A DNA stretch of 64,000 nucleotides from Flavobacteriales bacterium (GTDB lineage Bacteria > Bacteroidota > Bacteroidia > Flavobacteriales_C > GCA-002722245). Positions 7,998 through 15,635 of the stretch are shown piece by piece. The stretch covers positions 1 to 64,000 of the forward strand of contig PBLA01000019.1 in the NCBI GenBank assembly GCA_002722245.1, given 5' to 3'. Made by a program: the position numbers and the translations under genes. The notes under the pieces were generated by a model. The model worked only from the letters and a program-made list of their open reading frames with translations. It was not told where the DNA came from and did no database searches. The first letter of the stretch is position 1; each line of letters begins with the position of its first letter.

Positions 7998-9206
7998 GTG
8001 AAAGAAATCGCAGATAATAAACTCGATTGTTTAGACATTACAAATGTCTATAAATGGTCATTTAAAAACTATCTCGTTCTATTGATGATAATGTTTACTT
8101 CAATATCCAGCTATGCTCAATATGATAGCATTCCCCATGATGGTATAGATAGAACATACTTATTGCATTTACCAAATGGATATGATGGAACAAGTGGAAT
8201 CCCATTGGTTATTGCAATGCATGGTGGGTTTGGAAATGCCTATAATATTGAATATCAATCACAGTTAAGTACAAAAGCGGATGCTGAAAACTTTATAGTT
8301 GTATATCCCGAAGGAGTTGTAGGGGGACTTTTAGATATTAGTTCTTGGAATGCTGGGTGGTGCTGTGGATATGCGAGTAATTCTGATGCGGATGACGTTG
8401 GATTTATTGATGCATTATTAGATACTTTAATCAGTTTATATGCAATTGACACTAACCGTATTTACGCGACTGGAATGTCAAATGGAGGTTTTATGTCCTA
8501 CAGGTTAGGTTGCGAATTACCAGAAAGAATAGCAGCTATAGCACCTGTTGCGGCATCAATGGCTATGGTTGATTGCAATCCTTTCCGTGCTGTCCCTGTA
8601 ATTGATTTCCATTCCTATAAAGATGCACATATTCCATATTACGGAGGTATTGGTAATGGCCCCTCAAATCATTACAATCCACCTCAAGATTCAGTGTTGA
8701 ATAGCTGGGCAGAAATTAGTAATTGTGTTCATTTAAATGATACCATTGTTCATAACGCTCAATACACATTTATTAAATGGACATCTTGCGATTGTAATTC
8801 TGAAGTGCAATACTACATTACTCAAAATGGTGGTCATTCTTGGCCAGGAGGATTAAAAACTACGATAGGCGATTCTGTTTCGAACTATATTAACGCTACT
8901 GATCTACTTTGGTCGTTTTTTCAACAGCACTCGCTTGAATGTAATAATTCATCCGTTTCTACTAAGATTACAGGAAGAAATAGCGTTCTCGTTTATCCAA
9001 ACCCAACAAATGGAATACTAAAAATCAAGTCTAAACTTAATTACGAACAAATGGAAACTTCTGTTTTTAATGCAATTGGACAAAATATGTTTAACGTAAA
9101 GAACAAGACAGAATTAGATATAAGACACTTACCAAAAGGAGCATACTTTGTCGCAATTAAGTTGGATGGCACAACTAATTTTCAAGATATAATTAAAATA
9201 GAATAG
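7998..9206 (+). CDS. Secreted esterase/PHB-depolymerase-like hydrolase with T9SS type A tail
   Basis: This 402-residue protein starts at a GTG. Its signal peptide runs to about residue 41 (SSYAQ), and a later start inside it is possible. Residues 45-310 form an alpha/beta-hydrolase of the LpqC / polyhydroxybutyrate depolymerase / feruloyl esterase family. They include an oxyanion region with HGG near 75-77, the nucleophile elbow GMSNGG with Ser about 161, a likely Asp about 209 in HSYKDAHIPY, and His about 280 in GGHSWPGG. Residues 325-402 are a T9SS type A sorting domain (VYPNPTNGILKI). The enzyme should act outside the cell on an ester such as a polyester or an acylated polysaccharide; the true substrate cannot be read from sequence. 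It stands alone behind spacer repeat copy 3. Confidence 0.85.
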   Translation: MKEIADNKLDCLDITNVYKWSFKNYLVLLMIMFTSISSYAQYDSIPHDGIDRTYLLHLPNGYDGTSGIPLVIAMHGGFGNAYNIEYQSQLSTKADAENFIVVYPEGVVGGLLDISSWNAGWCCGYASNSDADDVGFIDALLDTLISLYAIDTNRIYATGMSNGGFMSYRLGCELPERIAAIAPVAASMAMVDCNPFRAVPVIDFHSYKDAHIPYYGGIGNGPSNHYNPPQDSVLNSWAEISNCVHLNDTIVHNAQYTFIKWTSCDCNSEVQYYITQNGGHSWPGGLKTTIGDSVSNYINATDLLWSFFQQHSLECNNSSVSTKITGRNSVLVYPNPTNGILKIKSKLNYEQMETSVFNAIGQNMFNVKNKTELDIRHLPKGAYFVAIKLDGTTNFQDIIKIE

Positions 9207-9281
9207 TCAGTATCTATCACTATAAAGATGCATTGAAACGCAGTCAATAGTAAATATTAGTGGCAATTAGGTTAAAACAAA

Positions 9282-10238
9282 ATGGCAAAATCCAGAATTA
9301 AAACACTTTTGATAGGCCTTACAATAGGAGTCCTCTATGCATTTATAATAATGCTAATTGTTACGCATTATCATCAAAATGTATCAATTGCTTATATTTT
9401 TATCTTACCGTTAATTCTCGGTGCTATTCCAGTTTTGTTTTCGACAAAAGAACAGCTTAAATCATATAAGACATATTTAATTCTCCCTTGGGGAATAACA
9501 ATGACATTTTTCTTTTTGGCTTGGGCTTTTGGTTTTGAGGGAATGATATGTTTAACCATAATTGTGGCACCTTTCTTGGCTTTAGGAACTGTAGGAGCCT
9601 TTATATACAGACTTATAAAACTTAAAAATAGTGGCAAAGGCACTAAGCTATATTTTTCATTGTTAGTTCCTTTAGGTTTTCTTTTGTTGGAAAATAATAT
9701 TAAACCCGAAAATCAGATTCATACTGTAAAAACTAGCATAGAAATTAGCGCTGATAAGTCTATAGTTTGGGAAAATATAAAAAACGTAAAAAATATTAAC
9801 CCAAATGAAATTAAACCTCATTTCATCCACCTAATTGGAATACCAAAGCCGCTAGACGGAGAACTTGATAAAGAACACATAGGTGGTGTAAGGAGCATAA
9901 CTTGGGAAAAGGGAATCCTATTCGAAGAAAAAATAAAATCTTGGAAGGAAGGTTATGGATTTACTTACGATATTAACGTGGATCCTAATTCAATTCCTCC
10001 TTCCACACTAGATGAACATGTCATGATAGGCGGCAGGTACTTTGATGTTATTGAGGGTGGTTATAAAATTAAAAATACTGGATTTAATACCAATCTAGTG
10101 ACTTTATCATGCACCTATAGAATAACTACTAATCTTAACTTTTATAGCAAATGGTGGGCTGACTTCATACTTGAGGACTTTAATGAAATGATACTGGAAG
10201 TCATTAAAAAAAGAAGTGAATCAATTACAAAAAAATAA
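9282..10238 (+). CDS. Membrane protein with C-terminal SRPBCC/START-like domain
   Basis: This 318-residue protein has four hydrophobic segments at about residues 10-30, 37-52, 64-84 and 88-112, plus a fifth near 124-137. A soluble domain follows from about 150 to 315 with the SRPBCC (polyketide cyclase/START-like) pattern: SIEISADKSIVWENIKNV, an internal EGG/KIKNTG strand region and a long C-terminal helix ending in EVIKKR. SRPBCC domains bind hydrophobic ligands in a deep pocket. A role in sensing or carrying a lipid is possible but unproven. The sequence around the stop codon is shared with the remnant ORF at 2714-2953. Confidence 0.65.
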   Translation: MAKSRIKTLLIGLTIGVLYAFIIMLIVTHYHQNVSIAYIFILPLILGAIPVLFSTKEQLKSYKTYLILPWGITMTFFFLAWAFGFEGMICLTIIVAPFLALGTVGAFIYRLIKLKNSGKGTKLYFSLLVPLGFLLLENNIKPENQIHTVKTSIEISADKSIVWENIKNVKNINPNEIKPHFIHLIGIPKPLDGELDKEHIGGVRSITWEKGILFEEKIKSWKEGYGFTYDINVDPNSIPPSTLDEHVMIGGRYFDVIEGGYKIKNTGFNTNLVTLSCTYRITTNLNFYSKWWADFILEDFNEMILEVIKKRSESITKK

Positions 10239-10503
10239 AAAGCAACTAACTCATTAAGTGATCTGTTTAAAAGAAACTTTTAATTTGTATTGATGCAAAA
10301 TATAATATTTTATAATTCGAAAGCTCGCTTGCAAAAGCGCCTATAAAAATATCAGAATCCTGATGAATATATCAAAGCTTTGGGTGGGCTCTCCCCTTTT
10401 AATTATCTTCGGGAAAATAAATTTGTTTTGAAATAAACCTATTCTACTTCCAGGAAATTTGTTTCTTAATTTAAAAACTAAAAAACCAATTTAAACTAGC
10501 ATT
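10229..10503 (+). repeat. Spacer with repeat blocks C (copy 2) and D (copy 2) and small hairpins
   Basis: The stretch 10229-10282 repeats 2947-3000, and 10291-10327 repeats 7804-7841. After these come short hairpins such as cgcttgcaaaagcg (about 10326-10339) and tatcagaatcctgatgaata. No gene is visible in the spacer before the DUF2059 ORF. Confidence 0.5.
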
Positions 10504-10950
10504 ATGAAAAAAATTATATTAATTATTGCGTTAACTATTACTTCTTATTCTGTATCATTTGGACAAGTAGATGAAAATTATGTAAAAACATTAAAAACAA
10601 TGTTTAAAGTAACAGGTAGTGAAGAAACCTATAGTACGGTTATTAAACAAATGTTTACAATGTTTAAAGAGCAATATTCTAACGTGGAGGAAAAAACATG
10701 GGTTGAACTTGAAAAAGAATTTCAAAAAACCTCAATAAACGATCTTGTTAGAATGTTAGCACCTGTTTACGTAAAATATTTAAATCAGGAAGAATTACAG
10801 GAATTAATAGACTTTTATAGTTCACCTGTCGGAAAAAAAATTGCTCAAAGTACGCCTTTAATAACCCAAGAATCCATGCAAATTGGCCAAGAATGGGGCA
10901 AAAAAATAGGTGAAGAGTTTGTTCAAAAAATGAAAAAGAAGGGGTATTAG
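10504..10950 (+). CDS. DUF2059 family secreted protein
   Basis: This 148-residue protein has a signal peptide ending at about residue 21 (SVSFGQ). The mature part is an all-alpha DUF2059 domain with the typical C-terminal half: YLNQEELQELIDFYSSPVGKKIAQSTP, then a long amphipathic helix ending in KKKGY. DUF2059 proteins are small periplasmic proteins of unknown activity. Nothing upstream or downstream is coupled to this gene. Confidence 0.8.
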   Translation: MKKIILIIALTITSYSVSFGQVDENYVKTLKTMFKVTGSEETYSTVIKQMFTMFKEQYSNVEEKTWVELEKEFQKTSINDLVRMLAPVYVKYLNQEELQELIDFYSSPVGKKIAQSTPLITQESMQIGQEWGKKIGEEFVQKMKKKGY

Positions 10951-11287
10951 ATTGGATACCTAAAATAGGTAAACAATTCAATTATTGAATACTCTTTAAA
11001 CAAAAGAGAACGATCATCAATTTAATATAATAACGTATTCAAAACTTTATTTAGAAGCTAAATCATCTAGTGATTGATCTCTCTATTGATTTTAGCTGTA
11101 GACTAATCGTAAAGCGTTATTAATAAATTGCCGAATTTATTTTTATCTCTTCTACTCAAAAATCATTTTCTAAATATTATTTTCTTTAATTGGTAAAACT
11201 TTTGCAGATAACAAACAATAAAATACTAATCGAAGAAAATTAACATTATATTGAACAAAATTTATATGTTTTTGAAATTTAAATAAT
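10951..11287 (+). other. Intergenic spacer, part of it related to other spacers
   Basis: This 337-base gap holds no supported gene. About 11121-11184 matches the interior of the spacer copy at 6349-6414 (ttatttttatctcttctact, then atcattttctaaatatta). The gap ends in a short A/T-rich leader before the cupin gene. Confidence 0.5.
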
Positions 11288-11920
11288 ATGACAAACAAAT
11301 TATTTGGCGCTCACTATTTTGATTCAAAACAGTCAGATATTTTTGAATCCAACGAAGATCAGCTCTATTTTTTTAGAACATTTATAGGAAATCACAAACT
11401 TCAAATTGAGAAAGGAGACTGTGTTTATTATTTCGACGAAAAATTAAAGAATGCAATTGTTAAAAAAGGTCCCTGTGAAGTTTCAAGCTATCATTTAGCT
11501 ACTATTTTAAGAGGTTATATGCATCCAGATGCCGTAATCTCCCTTCAAGGAGTAACAACTCTCCCTTATGTTAATGGTTGCTCAACTAAACAACTTTTTT
11601 CACCTATTAGATTAGGAGATCCAACATTACAGTATTTAAAAATGCCTCCATCTAGTAGAGAACAAGAACATCATATACATTCTACATTTAGAGTTGTATT
11701 AATTCTTTCTGGGAGAGCAAAAAGTATCGTAGGTATGGATAATACAAGCATAGCAACTGAATTAAAACCAGGGAGCATATGTATTTTGGAACCTATGTGC
11801 CCTCATCATTTTGAAAGTTATCCTGAAGAAAGTTTGATAGCTATTCCTTTACATATTTTTTCCTCAGTTGGTTCATCGGAAAAAAATCATCCAATGTTTA
11901 ATGGTACAGTTTTGATATAA
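11288..11920 (+). CDS. Cupin-domain protein, first gene of a three-gene set
   Basis: This 210-residue cytosolic-looking protein has no signal peptide. Residues 1-95 form an unrecognised N-terminal part. About 100-200 form a cupin barrel with HHIHS near 137-141 as the first metal-binding motif, and KPGSICILEPMCPHHFES as the second, carrying the other histidines. The glutamate usual in motif 1 is absent, so metal ligation may be incomplete or may use the extra histidine. Cupins of this kind often modify or sense small molecules. The stop overlaps the next start (TAATG), so the gene is tightly coupled with the 127-residue protein and then the PP-loop enzyme. The function is unknown. Confidence 0.75.
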   Translation: MTNKLFGAHYFDSKQSDIFESNEDQLYFFRTFIGNHKLQIEKGDCVYYFDEKLKNAIVKKGPCEVSSYHLATILRGYMHPDAVISLQGVTTLPYVNGCSTKQLFSPIRLGDPTLQYLKMPPSSREQEHHIHSTFRVVLILSGRAKSIVGMDNTSIATELKPGSICILEPMCPHHFESYPEESLIAIPLHIFSSVGSSEKNHPMFNGTVLI

Positions 11921-12303
11921 TGAAAGATCATCAGATAGACTCAATAATTAATAATTTTTTGAACGATTTTAACAAAATGTGCCAATCTGAAAGAAAAGAT
12001 TTTCTGGAGAGAGAGCAAACTGTTAATTACGAATATGGGTCAGAAATAAAAAAATATAAGGTAGTATATCAAGTAAGAAAAAGTAAAAATATATGGTTAA
12101 TTGAAGCCGTTAATAATGGCTTTTGGATATTTAAGAAAAGATTTCCATTATTTAAAATAACGCGAAAGAAAGATAAAATCAACCTAACTGGATTGTTCAC
12201 TCATTCCATTAAAGATTTCGAACTAAAAGATTTGGAAAACAAACTCAAACTCTATTTATCAATTTGTAAGAATCAACCGAATGATATTTTCACCAAATCT
12301 TGA
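11920..12303 (+). CDS. Unknown protein between cupin and PP-loop enzyme
   Basis: This 127-residue protein matches no family that I recognise. It is lysine-rich, with an N-terminal helix (IINNFLNDFNKMC) and a central beta region (KYKVVYQVRKSKNIWLIEAV, then a KFPLFKIT-like strand). It has no signal peptide or membrane segment. Its ATG overlaps the stop of the cupin gene, and its last 23 bases overlap the start of the asparagine-synthetase-like gene, so the three are almost certainly translated from one message. By position it could be a carrier or partner of the PP-loop enzyme, but nothing in the sequence proves that. Confidence 0.7.
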   Translation: MKDHQIDSIINNFLNDFNKMCQSERKDFLEREQTVNYEYGSEIKKYKVVYQVRKSKNIWLIEAVNNGFWIFKKRFPLFKITRKKDKINLTGLFTHSIKDFELKDLENKLKLYLSICKNQPNDIFTKS

Positions 12304-13309
12304 TTCCCCTCTTTACTACCTAACTAAAAAACAGCTTTTCAACCAATACAGAAGATTGGCAAACCCTATTTATTTAAAAAGTTGTCAATTTTTTGGCGCG
12401 ACGCTTATCGATCGAACAAAAACTTTAGAGTCTGGATTTGAGTTTGAAATTATTGATAAAATTCCAGTATCCACTTCGTCTTTATCTTTTGAAGAAATTT
12501 GCACAAATCGAGCAAAAGATATCGTATTTCAAAATAAGAAAGCGCTCAATATCTTATGGTCTGGAGGAATTGATTCAACAGTAGCCTTAATTTCAATACT
12601 AAAGGTATTAGATAATCAATTTGACATTTCAAGATTAAAAGTTCTACTTTCTAAGGAATCAATAAAGGAATATCCATCCTTTTATAATGATGTCATTCAA
12701 AAACATCTGAACCACACAATAATAGATGGGACTATTTATGAAAATATTTACAGTAATGATACAATTATTACCGGAGAGCATGGGGATCAATTATTTGGTA
12801 GTGATAAATTGAAATATACTGTTATTTCAAAAGATGCTTTCAGTAATTATGAAAATATATTAGATTTCGTAATTTCTAGAAAGCTTGGCACTAATAAATT
12901 TACTGATGAAATAATCAACTACCTGTCCCCTTTTGTTAAAAAATGTCCATTTAAAGTTTCTACACTTTATGATTATTTATGGTGGATAAATTTTGGATTA
13001 AAGTGGCAAACTGTTTCAATGAGAATTTTAAGTGGTATCGGAAGAAATTCATATAATCTTGAGAAGGATGTATTCCATTTTTTTAAAAGTGATGAATTTC
13101 AAATCTGGTCTATCAATAATCATTGTCGTAAAATAAAAACAGAATGGAATTCATACAAGTACATTGCTAAAGATTTAATCTACAACTTCCACAAGGATGA
13201 AGACTATTTATTGAACAAAGAGAAAGAACCCTCTTTGAAAGAGGTGATAAAAATAAGAACTAAACCATTAAAAATGGTTTGGAACAAAAATTCACACAAG
13301 AAAACCTAA
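12281..13309 (+). CDS. Stand-alone asparagine-synthetase-like PP-loop ATPase domain protein
   Basis: This 342-residue protein has the ATP-pyrophosphatase loop ILWSGGIDSTVAL (SGGIDS at 94-99) and a second conserved element TGEHGDQLFG (about 164-173), both typical of the C-terminal synthetase domain of asparagine synthase. The N-terminal glutaminase domain with catalytic Cys2 is missing. The first 75 residues are unlike it and instead begin MIFSPNLDSPLYYLTKKQ. Such proteins adenylate a carboxylate and form an amide, or act in natural-product assembly (beta-lactam synthetase and lasso cyclase are relatives). The nitrogen source or nucleophile here is unknown. It overlaps the upstream gene by 23 bases. 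No peptide precursor or leader protease is visible. Confidence 0.8.
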   Translation: MIFSPNLDSPLYYLTKKQLFNQYRRLANPIYLKSCQFFGATLIDRTKTLESGFEFEIIDKIPVSTSSLSFEEICTNRAKDIVFQNKKALNILWSGGIDSTVALISILKVLDNQFDISRLKVLLSKESIKEYPSFYNDVIQKHLNHTIIDGTIYENIYSNDTIITGEHGDQLFGSDKLKYTVISKDAFSNYENILDFVISRKLGTNKFTDEIINYLSPFVKKCPFKVSTLYDYLWWINFGLKWQTVSMRILSGIGRNSYNLEKDVFHFFKSDEFQIWSINNHCRKIKTEWNSYKYIAKDLIYNFHKDEDYLLNKEKEPSLKEVIKIRTKPLKMVWNKNSHKKT

Positions 13310-13346
13310 ACCGAATTAATCATATTTCAACTTAGATTTTATTTTA

Positions 13347-14381
13347 ATGAAAATATCTAAATCAAAATTATTAGATGCATGCTCAAAAGCTGGATTAGAT
13401 AATATATCCGCAAAAAAAATTTGGGTTGAGCTTGAAAAAGAAAACTCATCAAAGTTCAACATAGAAAACTTAGCCTATTATTTTGGAGCATTAATAATTA
13501 TGTCTTCAATGGGTTGGTTTATGACTGAGGCTTGGGATAGCATTGGTGGTTTGGGAATATCTTTTCTTGGGACTATTTATTTTGTGATATTTTTGATATT
13601 TGGGCGACATCTTTGGTTTATTAAAAAACTTACTATTGCAGGAGGACTTCTCATCACTGTGTCAATATGGATGGTCCCATTGATCATTTTTGGCATTGAA
13701 AAATACACTGACCTTTGGCCACAAGATTCTCAAGGTAGTTTCCAGGATTATCATGTTTGGATTAGGGGTTCTTGGATAATCATGGAAATAGCCACAATTA
13801 TTGCAGGTTTTATTGCTTTAAAATTCATTCGGTTTCCTTTTTTGAGTTTTCCGATAGCGTTTTCATTATGGTATTTATCAATGGACTTAACACCTATTCT
13901 TAAAGGTAGTATAGACTTTAGTTGGGAGCAAAAACAATTGGTTTCAATATACTTTGGCTTAGCATTACTTCTATTTTCATACTTTATTGATAGAAAGTTT
14001 AAAGATGATTTTGCTTTTTGGGGCTATTTATTTGGTCTACTTGCTTTTTGGGGAGGCTTATCTTTGTTAAATAGTGACAGTGAATTAAACAAATTTTTTT
14101 ACTGTTTGATAAACTTTGTTTTTATTTTTCTTTCTGTAATCATTCAAAGGCGCGTCTTTATAATTTTTGGCTCGATTGGTGTTTTTTATTACATAGGGCA
14201 TTTGGCTTTCAAAGTATTTAAAGATTCTTTATTATTCCCAATTGCTTTGAGTATTTTAGGTATAATCATTATTTTTTTAGGTATAAAATACAATAGAAAT
14301 AAAGAATATATCGAAAGAAAATTAGTTCAACTATTACCACCTTTTTTAATTAACCTCAATCCTAACAAAAGAGATAATTAA
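13347..14381 (+). CDS. DUF2157-like polytopic membrane protein
   Basis: This 344-residue protein has a short soluble N-terminus (residues 1-40, SKLLDACSKAGLDNISAKKIWVELE) followed by about nine or ten hydrophobic segments from residue 44 to 315. The layout, with a helical head and then many helices rich in Trp, Phe and Gly, resembles DUF2157 proteins, whose role is unknown. It starts 37 bases after the PP-loop gene on the same strand and may be cotranscribed. It lacks transporter signature motifs that I can recognise. Confidence 0.55.
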   Translation: MKISKSKLLDACSKAGLDNISAKKIWVELEKENSSKFNIENLAYYFGALIIMSSMGWFMTEAWDSIGGLGISFLGTIYFVIFLIFGRHLWFIKKLTIAGGLLITVSIWMVPLIIFGIEKYTDLWPQDSQGSFQDYHVWIRGSWIIMEIATIIAGFIALKFIRFPFLSFPIAFSLWYLSMDLTPILKGSIDFSWEQKQLVSIYFGLALLLFSYFIDRKFKDDFAFWGYLFGLLAFWGGLSLLNSDSELNKFFYCLINFVFIFLSVIIQRRVFIIFGSIGVFYYIGHLAFKVFKDSLLFPIALSILGIIIIFLGIKYNRNKEYIERKLVQLLPPFLINLNPNKRDN

Positions 14382-14525
14382 AAATTGATATCACCCCCGT
14401 TTTATTAATCATTTCAAAGTATGAGCACCAATTTGATTAGATTTAAGCTTAGATGGAAATCAGTATAGTATAATTCTACATTTGTTTTCTTTTATTATAA
14501 TAATTAATCACTATTCTTTAAGTTA

Positions 14526-14561
14526 TTTTACTTTAAGACTTTTTCCATTCTTAAAGTAAAA
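14526..14561. terminator. Bidirectional hairpin between converging genes
   Basis: A perfect 13-bp stem, TTTTACTTTAAGA (14526-14538) and TCTTAAAGTAAAA (14549-14561), encloses a 10-base loop. The stem is flanked by T/A-rich ends and lies between genes converging at 14381 and 14604. Confidence 0.6.
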
Positions 14562-14603
14562 AACTAACAAGTATATTCATTTAAAAAGTAAATAGGTTAG
14601 ATA

Positions 14604-15635
14604 TTACCTAATAACGTTTAAAACACCTCTTTTGTATCTTCTCACAATTTGATTTCCCTCTGTTAAAATTTCATATGTTATGAGCCATGGATAAATGCCT
14701 TGAGGAAAAGTATCAAAAGTCCAGGTAGAGGGTGAACTTTTGTAAACATTTAATTTTCCTCCCCATCGATTAAATAGAACTAAATCTAAATTTAACAACC
14801 CCGAATAATATATTTCTAATTCATCATTAACTCCATCTCCATTTGGTGTTATCGTATTAGGAACATATAAATTAAACGGACATTTTTCCTTAACCTTTAG
14901 GGTCTCTATAACACAGCCTTCATTTGTAACACCTCTATATTGTCCAGTTTTGAAAATATAATCTCTAAAAATATCTCCTGAAACAATGTGTTCAAATTGA
15001 AAAATGTTTAAATCTATAGAGTCTAAATAAATACTTTCATTTAAATCTTCACACAAGTATAAGTCATCCAATTTTGGAACTTTATGAAGTTCTACTTCAA
15101 AATTCTGAATATTTATACAATTAACATTTGAAATAATAAATTCATAGTTTCCAGGATTCACTATTATATTATCAGATTCTACTGAGCCATCAACCCAATC
15201 TAAAAAATAATCTTTTGTATTTATTGAATTTAACACCTTTAGAGTATCACCATCACATATTTTATATCGATTTTGAATCTCAAGATAGGGTATCTCTTCT
15301 TTAGAAACGTAAACTGTGTCAGATTCAATACATCCAGATGTGTTTTCTACAGTAAAAAAATAATACCCCGAATCTGTAACTAATATTGACTTAGTATTAA
15401 AAACTTCATTTTTCGATGAGGTCCACTCAAATTTAAATTCTCCAAGATTGTCATGAATATTGGAACGAAACTCTATAGCATCTCCCTCACATAGAGCTAA
15501 ATCTGGTCCTAAATCAAGACCTATAGGATTAATATCACATTGAGAAAAGACAGAAAACCCCACTCCTAATATTAGAAGTAGGGTGTGATTAATTTTACTT
15601 AATGACTGAAACTCTCTGAGAATGAGATTTTCCAT
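14604..15635 (-). CDS. CHU_C / T9SS type B sorting domain protein
   Basis: This 343-residue protein has a hydrophobic N-terminal segment (about 18-31) that serves as a signal peptide. Two Ig/SprB-like repeats open with LDLGPDLALCEGD and LEIQNRYKICDGD. A gliding-motility-associated C-terminal domain (CHU_C, type B sorting) spans about 250-343, with YVPNTITPNGDGVNDELEI, FNRWGGKL and the closing YKRGVLNVIR. T9SS should move it to the surface, where type B proteins are often linked to adhesion or motility. Its only ATG lies 41 bases inside the preceding gene, so the two reading frames overlap and are probably coupled. It is the third gene of the surface operon that starts at 19768. Confidence 0.85.
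   Translation of the reverse strand: MENLILREFQSLSKINHTLLLILGVGFSVFSQCDINPIGLDLGPDLALCEGDAIEFRSNIHDNLGEFKFEWTSSKNEVFNTKSILVTDSGYYFFTVENTSGCIESDTVYVSKEEIPYLEIQNRYKICDGDTLKVLNSINTKDYFLDWVDGSVESDNIIVNPGNYEFIISNVNCINIQNFEVELHKVPKLDDLYLCEDLNESIYLDSIDLNIFQFEHIVSGDIFRDYIFKTGQYRGVTNEGCVIETLKVKEKCPFNLYVPNTITPNGDGVNDELEIYYSGLLNLDLVLFNRWGGKLNVYKSSPSTWTFDTFPQGIYPWLITYEILTEGNQIVRRYKRGVLNVIR

Noticed and set aside
1-11287. Classical chromosomal integron
   Set aside because: No integrase is present and the spacers lack clear RYYYAAC/GTTRRRY core pairs, so only a cassette-like pattern is claimed.
11288-13309. Lasso peptide or other RiPP cluster
   Set aside because: No precursor peptide, leader-binding (RRE) protein or leader protease is visible; only the PP-loop enzyme is shared.
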